Positions 36,671 through 45,624 of a DNA stretch of 64,000 bases are shown piece after piece. Origin of the DNA: Psychrobacter sp. UBA3962 (GTDB taxonomy: Bacteria; Pseudomonadota; Gammaproteobacteria; Pseudomonadales; Moraxellaceae); the NCBI RefSeq assembly GCF_002385225.1, contig NZ_DGDC01000033.1, positions 1 through 64,000 on the forward strand. Reading direction: 5' to 3'. Each line of letters opens with the position of its first letter. Position 1 is the first letter of the stretch. Both the position numbers and the translations under genes were made by a program. The notes under the pieces were generated by a model that was given only the letters and a program-made list of their open reading frames with translations, was not told the origin of the DNA and made no database searches.

Positions 36671-38212
36671 CTAGCCAGTATAAGAAGCAAATAAGTCATA
36701 CTCACTGGCTTCATCGATGGTTACGGTGATGATATCCCCTACTTTTAAAGCGACCTGACCGTTTTGTACAATATCATCGACATACACGTGACCATCAATC
36801 TCTGGCGCATCGGCGTAACTGCGACAAATGGCAATAAAGTCTTCGTTATCAATCTCATCGACCAATACCGTCATGGTTTTACCCACTTTCTCTTGTAGCT
36901 TCTGCTCAGAAATCTGCTGCTGTACCGCCATAAATCGCTCGTAGCGCTCTTGCTTCACTTCCTCAGGCACCGGATTGGGCAAGTCATTGGCCACCGCTCC
37001 CTCAATCTCTGAATAGGTAAAACAGCCCACACGGTCAAGCTTAGCTTGTTTCAACCACTCAAGAAGATATTCAAAATCTTCTTCAGTTTCACCAGGGAAG
37101 CCTACCACAAAGGTTGAGCGAATCACTATATCGGGGTTAATCTCGCGCCATTTTTGGATACGCGCTAAAGTATTTTCACTGTGTGCCGGACGCTTCATGG
37201 CTTTTAACACGCTGGGACTGGCATGTTGTAGCGGGATGTCCAGATAAGGCAATAACCCACCACGATCACCTGGCTTCGCCATTAGCTCAACCACTTTGTC
37301 GACGTGCGGATAAGGGTACACATAGTGTAGACGCACCCAAATACCTACTTTGGCGAGTACTTCACAAAGATCAAAGAACTTTGATTTGAGCGGCATACCA
37401 TTCCAGAAGGTGGTCTTATACTTCAAATCTACCCCATAAGCCGAGGTATCCTGAGAAATAACCAACAGTTCTTTCACTCCGGCTTTCTTCAGGGCTATGG
37501 CTTCATTCATCACCTCATCAATAGGACGAGAAACCAAGTCACCGCGTAAGCTTGGAATGATGCAGAAGGTACAACGGTGGTTACAGCCTTCTGATATTTT
37601 TAGGTAAGCATAATGACTTGGAGTCAGTTTCACGCCTGCCAAATCAATCAGATCAATCTTGGGATCATAAGCTTTTTTGTCTTTAATCGCTTGAGGCATT
37701 GGCGCATGTTTTGAAACTGCAGTAATGACTTCGTCATAAGCGTGAGCGCCCGTTACTGCAAGAACAGCGGGATGCATATCACGGATTTTCTCAGCATCTT
37801 TCCCCAAACACCCGGTCACAATCACTTTGCCGTTTTGGCTTATGGCTTCACCGATGGCATCTAAAGACTCTTGTACTGCGGACTCAATAAAGCCGCAAGT
37901 ATTTACCACCACCAAGTCTGCTCCCTCATAATCTGAGGCCACACGATAACCATCTCGGGTCAATTCAGTAATGATACGCTCACTGTCTACTAGCGCTTTT
38001 GGGCAGCCTAATGACACAAAGCCTACTTTTGGGGCAACCGAAGAGCCTGTCGCTGTCTCTTGCTGACTGGCTTGCTGTCCACTTTGTTCGACACTGCGAT
38101 TTTGATTGTGGTTGGCTTTATGGTGATAAGCACCTTGAGAAGTTGCATCCGGGGTGACTGAGGCACCTGGCACATAAATAGAAACGGAGTCCGCTGGATT
38201 TTTGCTTGGCAT
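36671..38212 (-). CDS. rimO: Ribosomal protein S12 methylthiotransferase RimO
   Basis: RimO adds a methylthio group to an aspartate of ribosomal protein S12. The domains appear in order: a methylthiotransferase N-terminal domain from VGFVSLGCPKALVDSERI, a radical SAM core with the cluster motif in GCNHRCTFCIIPSLRG, and a C-terminal TRAM domain. The protein has 513 residues because a low-complexity, Gln/Ser-rich extension of about 65 residues precedes the first domain. The TRAM domain ends with DEASEYDLFASY. An alternative internal start near the first domain cannot be excluded. Confidence 0.95.
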   Translation of the reverse strand: MPSKNPADSVSIYVPGASVTPDATSQGAYHHKANHNQNRSVEQSGQQASQQETATGSSVAPKVGFVSLGCPKALVDSERIITELTRDGYRVASDYEGADLVVVNTCGFIESAVQESLDAIGEAISQNGKVIVTGCLGKDAEKIRDMHPAVLAVTGAHAYDEVITAVSKHAPMPQAIKDKKAYDPKIDLIDLAGVKLTPSHYAYLKISEGCNHRCTFCIIPSLRGDLVSRPIDEVMNEAIALKKAGVKELLVISQDTSAYGVDLKYKTTFWNGMPLKSKFFDLCEVLAKVGIWVRLHYVYPYPHVDKVVELMAKPGDRGGLLPYLDIPLQHASPSVLKAMKRPAHSENTLARIQKWREINPDIVIRSTFVVGFPGETEEDFEYLLEWLKQAKLDRVGCFTYSEIEGAVANDLPNPVPEEVKQERYERFMAVQQQISEQKLQEKVGKTMTVLVDEIDNEDFIAICRSYADAPEIDGHVYVDDIVQNGQVALKVGDIITVTIDEASEYDLFASYTG

Positions 38213-38642
38213 AGAAAAATACTTTTAAGAGTAGTGAATTGAAAGAGGATAGATTGAAGAATTGCGAGGCAGTGTGTAAACACTAAAATTTGATGTGCAT
38301 TGTACGAATTTTAGCAACGCTATACTAGCACCAATGCGTTATTCATATGTTTTTCATCTCATTATTAAACTTAGTAAATGCCTAACATTACCCTATCCTT
38401 CCTAAATCAGTGAGCTTTATATAGATAAGCTCAACTTGTATGGTGCATATTTTCTTATTCACTACCCACTAATCGCAAAAAAATACATTATTTAGTATTT
38501 TCTGCCCTAAAATGTATCAGGAACCTTATTTTATGCACTTATTTAGGTCATATTATTGGATTAGTCTTTTTTATAACGTTATGAGCTCAACAGCTTGGTC
38601 TAAAAATAAAACTACATCGCCTATTTAATAGGCCATCTAGAT
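38213..38642. other. Divergent intergenic region between rimO and ntrB
   Basis: This AT-rich stretch has no open reading frame of note. It carries a TGGTGCA half-site at 38441-38447 that matches one arm of the NtrC binding consensus, about 230 bp upstream of the expected ntrB transcription start, and an AGCACCA half-site near 38327-38333. Both are suggestive only. Confidence 0.4.
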
Positions 38643-38658
38643 TGGTACTATTCTTGCA
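38643..38658 (+). promoter_or_regulatory. Sigma-54 (-24/-12) promoter candidate for ntrBC
   Basis: TGGTACTATTCTTGCA matches the sigma-54 consensus (TGGCACG, four bases, TTGCA) with exact GG-to-GC spacing and two mismatches. The expected transcript start is near 38669, 30 bp before the ntrB ATG. NtrC activates sigma-54 promoters, so this would give autoregulation, as is known for the enteric ntrBC genes. Confidence 0.55.
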
Positions 38659-38698
38659 ACTTTAAACTTGCCTCCTTGACGCTGGAAAAAGTTCTCAT

Positions 38699-39943
38699 AT
38701 GAAGTCATTACAAGCCCTCTCCTTATTACAAAGCTTATATACCGGTGTCATCTGGGTGGCTGAGGATTTGACCATTCAATGGGTCAACAGCCAAACTGAG
38801 CAGCTACTTTCAGTAAGCAAGTCGCGCTTAATAGGGCTTAGCATTTTAGACTTATTAATACCCACTATGAGTGAAGCCAAAGTCATCAAGGCTGATAGCG
38901 AAAGCTTAAATCCGTCAGTAGACTCTCAGGCCCAGCTTTCAGAGAACAAATCTTGTGTAGAGGCATCAAGAGACAAGCTAGAAAGGCAGTTTCATAATGC
39001 CAAAGAGTACTTACAGCCTTTTATTGAGTACAGTCGCCATATCCGAGGAGTCACCCAGCCGTTATATGTGCATTACAGTGTGACTCCGATGAATCAGGAA
39101 GGTAGCTCTTATTACTTGATTGAAATGTGGCAAGGAGACCGTCGAAGCCGACTAGACAAAGAGCAGCGTTTACAAGAGCAACATGATGTTTCTCGTGAAA
39201 TGCTGCGCTCTGTTGCTCATGAGGTAAAAAACCCGTTGGCAGGCATTCGCGGTGCGGCTCAGTTATTAATTAAGCAAACCCAACACCCTTCTGAAGCCAC
39301 CAATAACGATGAGAATACTGTTTTAGTAGATGCCAAAAAACTAACTACCTATGCCGGTATCGTTATCAGTGAAACGGACCGCTTAACTAAGCTTATTGAG
39401 CAGCTACTTGGCTCAAATCAACTACCAGAATGGCAATCGGTAAATATACATGAGCCTTTAGAGCATGTGTTACTACTAATCCAGTCTCAGTACCCACAGG
39501 TTACTATCAAAAGAGATTATGATTTGTCGCTGCCGGAGATTACCGCTGATAAAAATCAACTTATTCAGGTATTTTTAAACCTAGTAAATAATGCCTGTGA
39601 AGCATTGTCAGAGCAGGATACGACATTGTTACAAGCTGAATACCAACCTCAATTAACTCTAATTACTCGGATTGAGCATCAATATACCATTGGTGCTCAG
39701 CACCACCGGCAAGTAATTCGGATCAGTATTCAAGACAATGGCGCCGGTATTGCTGATGATTTAATCGAAAGAATCTTTTTTCCGTTAGTGACCGGAAGAG
39801 CGAATGGTACTGGATTAGGACTGGCTCTGGTACAAGAAATCATACACCGTCATGAAGGGGCGATTGAGGTCAGCTCTCAGCCTGGAGATACCCAGTTTAA
39901 TGTCTATCTCCCCTTACAGTTAAGCACTCTTCAACACCAATAA
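38699..39943 (+). CDS. glnL: Nitrogen regulation sensor histidine kinase NtrB (GlnL)
   Basis: NtrB senses nitrogen status through PII and phosphorylates or dephosphorylates NtrC. The 414-residue cytoplasmic protein has an N-terminal PAS-like domain (residues about 10-140), the phosphorylated His174 in SVAHEVKNPLAGIRGAAQLL, and a C-terminal ATPase domain with NLVNNACEAL, DNGAGI and GTGLGLALVQEI. A linker of about 35 residues near positions 60-95 is rich in serine and longer than in E. coli. The ATG at 38699 lies 30 bp after the predicted start of a sigma-54 transcript; ntrC follows 84 bp downstream. Confidence 0.93.
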   Translation: MKSLQALSLLQSLYTGVIWVAEDLTIQWVNSQTEQLLSVSKSRLIGLSILDLLIPTMSEAKVIKADSESLNPSVDSQAQLSENKSCVEASRDKLERQFHNAKEYLQPFIEYSRHIRGVTQPLYVHYSVTPMNQEGSSYYLIEMWQGDRRSRLDKEQRLQEQHDVSREMLRSVAHEVKNPLAGIRGAAQLLIKQTQHPSEATNNDENTVLVDAKKLTTYAGIVISETDRLTKLIEQLLGSNQLPEWQSVNIHEPLEHVLLLIQSQYPQVTIKRDYDLSLPEITADKNQLIQVFLNLVNNACEALSEQDTTLLQAEYQPQLTLITRIEHQYTIGAQHHRQVIRISIQDNGAGIADDLIERIFFPLVTGRANGTGLGLALVQEIIHRHEGAIEVSSQPGDTQFNVYLPLQLSTLQHQ

Positions 39944-40027
39944 TAGTCGTGATATAAACCCAAAATATCCTTATAAAAAAGCAGCTTCTATAACTGGACC
40001 ACATTCATAAAAAATGGAATATATAAC

Positions 40028-41773
40028 ATGACAATTAAACACAGCCTGTGGCTAATCGACGATGATCCTGCGCTAAGATTAATCTTAGAAGATACTTTTC
40101 AGGATGCTGGCCTTGAAGTACAAGCTTTTAGTAATGCCAAAGGTGCTTGGGCGAAGCTAAACGACATATTGAATGATCATCAAAATCAGGGCCGTCTGCC
40201 GGATGTTATCTTAACCGACATCCGTATGCCGATGATGGATGGACTGTCTTTTAGCCAGTGGATGAACAAGAACTTTCCAGACTTACCAGTCATCATTATG
40301 ACCGCTCACTCCGACTTGAAGTCAGCAGTGGACAGTTATGATACCGGGGCATTTGAATATTTACCCAAACCCTTTGATTTAGATCACGCCGTCACAATTA
40401 TCAAAAAAGCCATTGGCACTAATCCTAAAGCCTCAACGCTCAAATCATCAGAAGAGAAGCCTGTTGTCGCCTCTAATCCTGCAACTGATGCGTCAGTAAC
40501 CTTTAAAACAAATAAAACAACGGCTGCTGACTCTGCTGCTATCAAAGCCACAAGACCTTCAAAGCCTGAAGGCGTGCAATCCAGTCCCATTATTGGTCAA
40601 TCCGCCGCCATGCAGACTGTATTTCGCGCCATAGGACGACTTGCCTCTTCCCCAATTACGGTATTGATTACTGGCGAGTCTGGTACCGGTAAAGAGCTTG
40701 TGGCAGGTGCTTTACACCAAAACTCTCCGCGTCAAAAAAAGCCTTTTATTGCCTTAAACATGGCCGCCATTCCTCATGAACTAATAGAGTCTGAGTTGTT
40801 TGGTCATGAAAAAGGGGCATTTACTGGCGCTACCACTCAGCGTCAAGGTCGCTTTGAGCAAGCTGATGGCGGGACGCTATTTTTAGATGAAATTGGTGAT
40901 ATGCCTTTTAGCACCCAGACCCGCCTCCTGCGAGTACTGGCCAACGGCGAGTTTTTCCGAGTGGGCGGACAGAAGCCTATTAAAGTCGATGTCCGTATCA
41001 TTGCCGCTACCCATCAGAACTTAGAGCAGCTGGTCAAAGAGGGTAAATTTCGTGAAGATTTATTTTATCGACTCAATGTGATTCGTTTGCCACTACCCCC
41101 ACTGCGCGCCCGTCCTGATGATATCCCTGAGCTGATTGAGTTCTTTATGAGCAAGGCAGCCACCGAGATGAAGACCGATAAAAAACAACTATCGCCAGAA
41201 GCTCTGCACATTATGCAATCCTTCAACTGGCCGGGTAACGTACGTCAATTAGAAAATGCTTGCCGTTGGATTACCGTAATGGCAACCGGCGAAGTACTGG
41301 GTATTGGGGATTTGCCGCCTGATCTTACTGAGTTTGCTCAGCGCTATTTAACCCATCAGCATAAATTAACTGCTGAGCAACAACAGCCACCACTCCATGA
41401 CTTTGACAACAACTCATCGACTCTAACTGCGTTAGAGATGGCTACGACGCTAACCAGTGAGTCTATTCCATCAAAAGTAGATGACTTTAATAGCCTATCG
41501 ACAGTTAATTTAGCTACTAAGGCCTATCTGCAAAATCAGCCTACTGATTGGCAAAGTCAGCTACAAATCTGGGCCACTACTGCTTTGAATCAAGGGCAAA
41601 CTGAAATTTTACAGCTGGCTACCCCCGAATTTGAAAAAGTCTTAATCACAGTGGCTTTAGAGCACACCAAGGGCCGAAAAGGCGAAGCGGCTGATCTACT
41701 AGGCTGGGGACGCAATACTTTAACCCGTAAGATAAAGCTATTAGGCATTACTGACAACAGTCGTTCCTGTTAA
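40028..41773 (+). CDS. glnG: Nitrogen regulation response regulator NtrC (GlnG)
   Basis: NtrC is the sigma-54 activator for nitrogen assimilation genes. The receiver domain has the phosphoacceptor Asp64 (VILTDIRMPMMDG). The AAA+ domain has Walker A GESGTGKE at 216-223, GAFTGA at 263-268 and Walker B GGTLFLDEIGDMP at 281-293. A Fis-type helix-turn-helix closes the protein (AADLLGWGRNTLTRKI). At 581 residues it is about 110 longer than the E. coli protein, because of Ser/Thr/Ala-rich linkers before the AAA+ domain (about 133-185) and after it (about 440-500). A GGAA ribosome binding site precedes the ATG. Confidence 0.94.
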   Translation: MTIKHSLWLIDDDPALRLILEDTFQDAGLEVQAFSNAKGAWAKLNDILNDHQNQGRLPDVILTDIRMPMMDGLSFSQWMNKNFPDLPVIIMTAHSDLKSAVDSYDTGAFEYLPKPFDLDHAVTIIKKAIGTNPKASTLKSSEEKPVVASNPATDASVTFKTNKTTAADSAAIKATRPSKPEGVQSSPIIGQSAAMQTVFRAIGRLASSPITVLITGESGTGKELVAGALHQNSPRQKKPFIALNMAAIPHELIESELFGHEKGAFTGATTQRQGRFEQADGGTLFLDEIGDMPFSTQTRLLRVLANGEFFRVGGQKPIKVDVRIIAATHQNLEQLVKEGKFREDLFYRLNVIRLPLPPLRARPDDIPELIEFFMSKAATEMKTDKKQLSPEALHIMQSFNWPGNVRQLENACRWITVMATGEVLGIGDLPPDLTEFAQRYLTHQHKLTAEQQQPPLHDFDNNSSTLTALEMATTLTSESIPSKVDDFNSLSTVNLATKAYLQNQPTDWQSQLQIWATTALNQGQTEILQLATPEFEKVLITVALEHTKGRKGEAADLLGWGRNTLTRKIKLLGITDNSRSC

Positions 41774-41909
41774 GGTGCTCTTATGCTGTTTAAAATACTT
41801 TTACGGCAAGTAATCGATAATCAATGACTGCTGATAAGCCTTATTTTAGTTAAAATCGCTTTAATTCGACCTATATTGATAAAAAAAGAGAAAAATTTAA
41901 AAAAAGGGC

Positions 41910-41937
41910 TTGCCAACTTATTTAAAATCTATATAAT
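41910..41937 (+). promoter_or_regulatory. Sigma-70 promoter of tRNA-Leu(UAG)
   Basis: TTGCCA at 41910-41915 and a perfect TATAAT at 41932-41937 are 16 bp apart. The promoter begins about 60 bp upstream of the mature tRNA. Confidence 0.75.
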
Positions 41938-41995
41938 ACCCAACCACTGAGAAGCACTAGCCCAGTACACATTAATTGTATGTGTAGAACAAAAT

Positions 41996-42080
41996 GGGGA
42001 TGTGGCGGAATTGGTAGACGCACCAGATTTAGGTTCTGGCGCCGAGAGGTGTGAGAGTTCGAGTCTCTCCATCCCCACCA
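41996..42080 (+). tRNA. tRNA-Leu (anticodon UAG)
   Basis: An 85-nt class II tRNA with a 7-bp acceptor stem (GGGGATG with CATCCCC), D-arm, anticodon stem CCAGA/TCTGG with loop TTTAGGT giving anticodon UAG, a long variable arm, the TTCGAGT T-loop and encoded CCA at 42078-42080. It decodes CUN-type leucine codons, mainly CUA. It is single and has its own promoter and terminator. Confidence 0.97.
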
Positions 42081-42113
42081 TTTTATGCGGTTAGTTACTC
42101 TCAACCAAACATT

Positions 42114-42138
42114 AAAACCCGCTTATAGCGGGTTTTTT
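42114..42138 (+). terminator. Rho-independent terminator after tRNA-Leu(UAG)
   Basis: AAAACCCGC (42114-42122) pairs perfectly with GCGGGTTTT (42128-42136), loop TTATA, followed by T residues. Confidence 0.88.
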
Positions 42139-42225
42139 ATTGCCTATCTTATTTGCATAGCTATTGCTTAATCAATACCAAGACTGACTCTTTCCACCCT
42201 CTTTAAATATTTATATATATTTAGC

Positions 42226-42420
42226 TTACACAATCAGCCTTTTCTCTTCTAAGTTTTTGAATATCTTATACTCAACCTCAGAAGCGTCATTTTCAGTGTC
42301 ATAGTGATATTCAACTGAATTCGACTGACTGATGAAATAGACCTTAATGGTATTAGAATCTCTAGATATTCTGCTCACATCACTCAAGTTTATCGTATCG
42401 TTTTGGATCACAAGAAACAT
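42226..42420 (-). CDS. Small hypothetical protein, 64 residues
   Basis: A short reading frame beginning MFLVIQNDTINLSDVSRI, with a balanced, charged, beta-like composition and no signal peptide or membrane segment. A purine-rich AGGTTAGGA stretch precedes the ATG and could act as ribosome binding site. It stands between the tRNA terminator and the kinase gene. The codon usage is plausible but the length is small, so it may be a real small gene or chance. No family is recognised. Confidence 0.45.
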   Translation of the reverse strand: MFLVIQNDTINLSDVSRISRDSNTIKVYFISQSNSVEYHYDTENDASEVEYKIFKNLEEKRLIV

Positions 42421-42481
42421 AGTCCTAACCTTTTATATCGCTTTATTAATATTAGTTGGCAAAAGCCAGAGATTATAGCTG

Positions 42482-43495
42482 CTAGTATAGTCTAAATTCA
42501 GCAGATGTTTTAATAACTTGTTGTAGTTCCTGAATGACCGTTTCCATTTTATCGAAACGATTTCGCATCTGTTTTGCCAAAAGTTTATCAATGACTGGTT
42601 GTAACGAGGACCACTGCTGGGGTAATAAAGGAATCGGCTGTTGACAATGTAGTCTTGCCCATTGAGATGACAATTTCTGCTTATCCAATTCCTTCTCTTG
42701 TAGTTGATAAGGCTTTTCCCCTACCCATAGTTCAAACAAGGTTATGCCAAAAGCATATAAATCACTTTGCACCGTTATCGATTCTCCTTGCCAGCATTCC
42801 GGCGCTAAATAGGCGGGTGTCCCCTGCACTCTAGTTTTTGACTCGGTTTCATTTATTCCAAAATCTTTCAATATCGGCTTTGCACAAGCCCAGTCATTTA
42901 AATACACCTGTGATGAGGCCAAAAGAAAGTTACTGGGCTTAATATCCCCATGTACCCAGCCTATTTGATGTAGCTGCTGCACACACTTGGCCAAGGCAAG
43001 CGCCAATTGTAGCTTTTGTGGCTTAGATAATGAAAAACAATGCAGATAGCGCTTGAGACTGCCTAGATGAAAATAAGGCATGATCAAGCCGGTTAGCTGC
43101 CACTGCTCGCCCTGCATATCAATGATGCTCGTTTTTATAAACTGATACTGTATTGATTCTGGATACGATGCTTGCTGTTGCCAACCCTGCTGCTGAAGCT
43201 GTTTTATATTGTCAATTTCAGCGTCTAAGCTTGAGCTATAACTTTTAGCCGTTGGCTGCAACTGCCATTTAATAATATAGGCAACATTTTCCTGCTCTGC
43301 CTTAGTAATGCCTTGATAGCTAACTTCATTTTCATTTACTTCGTAACTTAAACACAGTAATTTACAGGAAATATACCCTTGCTGAGCAAGCTGAGAGTCA
43401 ACCCGCTGCCTTATCATTTGGTGCCTGATATCTTGCCTAGGATCTTGCATGGTATGTTGCCTAGCATTTTGCATTGTGTGTTGCAGATTAGACAT
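42482..43495 (-). CDS. Protein kinase-like protein (eukaryotic-type Ser/Thr kinase fold)
   Basis: A 337-residue cytoplasmic protein without transmembrane segment. Kinase landmarks: Lys76 in the beta-3 strand (YIIKWQL), a probable helix-C Glu93, the catalytic loop HGDIKPSN at 182-189, DWA at 201-203 where DFG is usual, the GTPAYLAPE stretch at 225-233 and SDLYAFGITLFELWVG. The glycine-rich loop is not evident. All catalytic aspartates are present, so activity is plausible despite the altered DFG. The first 27 residues contain a short tandem repeat of QHTMQ-type octads. The substrate is unknown. It is divergent from the DUF815 ATPase gene. Confidence 0.8.
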   Translation of the reverse strand: MSNLQHTMQNARQHTMQDPRQDIRHQMIRQRVDSQLAQQGYISCKLLCLSYEVNENEVSYQGITKAEQENVAYIIKWQLQPTAKSYSSSLDAEIDNIKQLQQQGWQQQASYPESIQYQFIKTSIIDMQGEQWQLTGLIMPYFHLGSLKRYLHCFSLSKPQKLQLALALAKCVQQLHQIGWVHGDIKPSNFLLASSQVYLNDWACAKPILKDFGINETESKTRVQGTPAYLAPECWQGESITVQSDLYAFGITLFELWVGEKPYQLQEKELDKQKLSSQWARLHCQQPIPLLPQQWSSLQPVIDKLLAKQMRNRFDKMETVIQELQQVIKTSAEFRLY

Positions 43496-43670
43496 AGTTG
43501 TCGCAGTTAAGAGTGATGGGTTAAAGACAGCTCAGTAGACAGTATTGAATAAAGGGCTTAGTTAAGAATTATAACGTAGGCTATGGCTTGCATTCACTGG
43601 GCTTTACTGGCACTATTTTTGACTCTATTATTTCGTATTTATAATCATAACTTGATGGGGCTGAGTCAGC

Positions 43671-44558
43671 ATGGCAAATTCTGTAAACACGCTTACCTTA
43701 GATGATAATTTAGCTCACTTATTGGCTGAGTTCCTAAAACAAAACATCACCCCTCCTCTTAAGATAGACCCTAGTCAATTGGCCTATCGCTGGGTTGGTG
43801 GCATTAAAGGCAGACTTGAGCCGATTAAAGTTAGCTCTGCTTTAGCGCTTGATGACCTGATCGGCATTGATACTCAAAAACAAAAAATAGTCCAAAATAC
43901 TAAGCAATTTTTGGCCGACTATCCTGCTAACCATGTGTTAATGACTGGAACGCGAGGGGCCGGTAAATCTTCTATCATCCGAGCATTATTGAACGAATTT
44001 AAAGATCAAGGCCTACGCATGATTGAAGTATCGCGCGATGACCTACAAATGCTAGATAAGATTCGAGACGCCATTAATGAGTTACCAGAAGATACTTCTT
44101 GTCGCTATATCGTTTATTGTGATGATCTGGCATTTAATGGTCAAGATGAGAACTACCGCACCCTAAAAAGTGTGTTGGATGGAGCGCTGGACTCAGAACA
44201 AGATAAGCTACTGGTCTATGCCACCAGTAACCGTCGTCATTTATTGCCTCAGCTAATGAAAGACAACGTCAGTATTTATGACGGTCAGACCGATGAGGTT
44301 AACCCTTATGAAACTATTGATGAGACTGTGTCGTTATCGGATCGTTTTGGACTGTGGCTGTCATTCTATCCAATGAATCAAGAGACTTATTTAAATATCG
44401 TTACCCATTATCTGCAAGCTGAAGGCATTGAATGGAGCGATAAGATACGTCACGAAGCCCTACTTTGGTCTTCTAGCCGTGGTGGTCGCTCTGGTCGTGT
44501 GGCTTATCAATTTGCTAGACACTGGGTGGGCCAGCAGTTATTAAGCCAAGACAGCTAG
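43671..44558 (+). CDS. DUF815-family AAA+ ATPase
   Basis: A 295-residue ATPase. The Walker A motif is GTRGAGKSS in LMTGTRGAGKSSIIRALLNE, Walker B-like acidic residues are in YIVYCDDLAFNGQDENYRTL, and the family stretches GIDTQKQKIVQNTKQFL and ATSNRRHLLPQLM are clear. DUF815 proteins resemble AAA+ helicase-loader or protein-remodelling ATPases; their cellular role is not established. The ATG is preceded by GAGTCAGC without a strong ribosome binding site. Its stop codon overlaps that of the convergent RNase Z gene by 4 bp. Confidence 0.88.
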   Translation: MANSVNTLTLDDNLAHLLAEFLKQNITPPLKIDPSQLAYRWVGGIKGRLEPIKVSSALALDDLIGIDTQKQKIVQNTKQFLADYPANHVLMTGTRGAGKSSIIRALLNEFKDQGLRMIEVSRDDLQMLDKIRDAINELPEDTSCRYIVYCDDLAFNGQDENYRTLKSVLDGALDSEQDKLLVYATSNRRHLLPQLMKDNVSIYDGQTDEVNPYETIDETVSLSDRFGLWLSFYPMNQETYLNIVTHYLQAEGIEWSDKIRHEALLWSSSRGGRSGRVAYQFARHWVGQQLLSQDS

Positions 44559-45622
44559 TTGACTAACTGCTTTACCGCTTTATGAGTCACCTCAAAACGC
44601 ATAAAGTCTCGAGCCAGCCACAGATTCCCTTGATAATACTGCTCTACCTCTAAGCGGATATCAGCCATATTTGGTGTCTTCGACTCAGGGTCATCATAAG
44701 GCTGATAGCGGGCACTAAAGTGAGTCAATATTAAATTATTTAATTGGGCGGAATGCGCAAAGCTCGCAATCCGCTTGGCCGTAGTATGCATCGGATCAAA
44801 GGCATCTTCTCGTGACATTATTTTATCAGCCACTGCCTGAGTATATGTGGCTTCATGTACCAGTAAGTCTGCGTCTTTGGCCGCCTCGCTCAACAGCTGT
44901 GGATTATCGTTATCACCCGCCACAATCACTTTAAGCACCTGAGCCACGCGCTGCGTATAATCCAATGATTTCAATTGACCGCCATTGGGCAAAGTCACAT
45001 CTTTCCCGGCTTGAAGCCTACCCCATGCAGCAGTAGGCTCAACACCCTCCGCTTTCAGCTTTTCAATATTCAACTTAATGGTCTGCACAGTTTGGGTAAT
45101 TTTAAAAGCGTACGACTTTACCCGATGGAATAACTTAATAACCTCAATATCCAGCTGATGTGTGGTCGATAACGGCACAGATACCGTATGTGACTGTTTA
45201 AGCTCTGTGGTCTTAAATAAGCTTTCAATGCTAATAAATTCAATCTCAAAAGGAAAATACAGCTCAGTGGTGGCCTTAACTGCCTCTAAAAATTGCTTAA
45301 TAGCCTGAGGCGCAATAATGGTTAACGACTCTTTGCGCCCTGACATGGCCATACTAGCGAGAAGCCCTGGCAAACCATAACAATGATCCCCATGCACATG
45401 GGTAATACAAATAACCGCTAACTGATGGCTACTAATGTTGGTTTTTAACAGCTGGTGTTGGGTCGCTTCCCCACAATCAACCAAAACCCAAGGCTTGTTT
45501 TTCTTACTAGCTGGGTTGCCGGCTGAACCAAAAGGATTTAAGCATTCAATAGCCAGCGCTGTGACATTGCGCTTCTTGGTTGGTACGCCAGCTGATGTGC
45601 CCAAAAAGGTAAGGTGTAACAT
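44555..45622 (-). CDS. rnz: Ribonuclease Z (tRNA 3'-processing)
   Basis: RNase Z trims tRNA precursor 3' ends. The metallo-beta-lactamase motif HVHGDHCYGLPGLLASM is near residue 75, preceded by FLGTSAGVPTKKRNVTA and VDCGEATQHQLL, all hallmarks of the ElaC group. Further metal ligands are in LLVHEATY and LILTHFSARY. At 355 residues it is longer than the usual 305-320 owing to small insertions. It starts 2 bp after the stop of the MaoC-type gene, so the two are probably translationally coupled. Confidence 0.93.
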   Translation of the reverse strand: MLHLTFLGTSAGVPTKKRNVTALAIECLNPFGSAGNPASKKNKPWVLVDCGEATQHQLLKTNISSHQLAVICITHVHGDHCYGLPGLLASMAMSGRKESLTIIAPQAIKQFLEAVKATTELYFPFEIEFISIESLFKTTELKQSHTVSVPLSTTHQLDIEVIKLFHRVKSYAFKITQTVQTIKLNIEKLKAEGVEPTAAWGRLQAGKDVTLPNGGQLKSLDYTQRVAQVLKVIVAGDNDNPQLLSEAAKDADLLVHEATYTQAVADKIMSREDAFDPMHTTAKRIASFAHSAQLNNLILTHFSARYQPYDDPESKTPNMADIRLEVEQYYQGNLWLARDFMRFEVTHKAVKQLVN

Positions 45623-45624
45623 AG

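Noticed and set aside
41922..42104. A 60-codon minus-strand reading frame across the tRNA-Leu(UAG) gene
   Set aside because: It overlaps the tRNA completely. Translations of antisense tRNA-Leu give a familiar spurious protein; there is no ribosome binding site.
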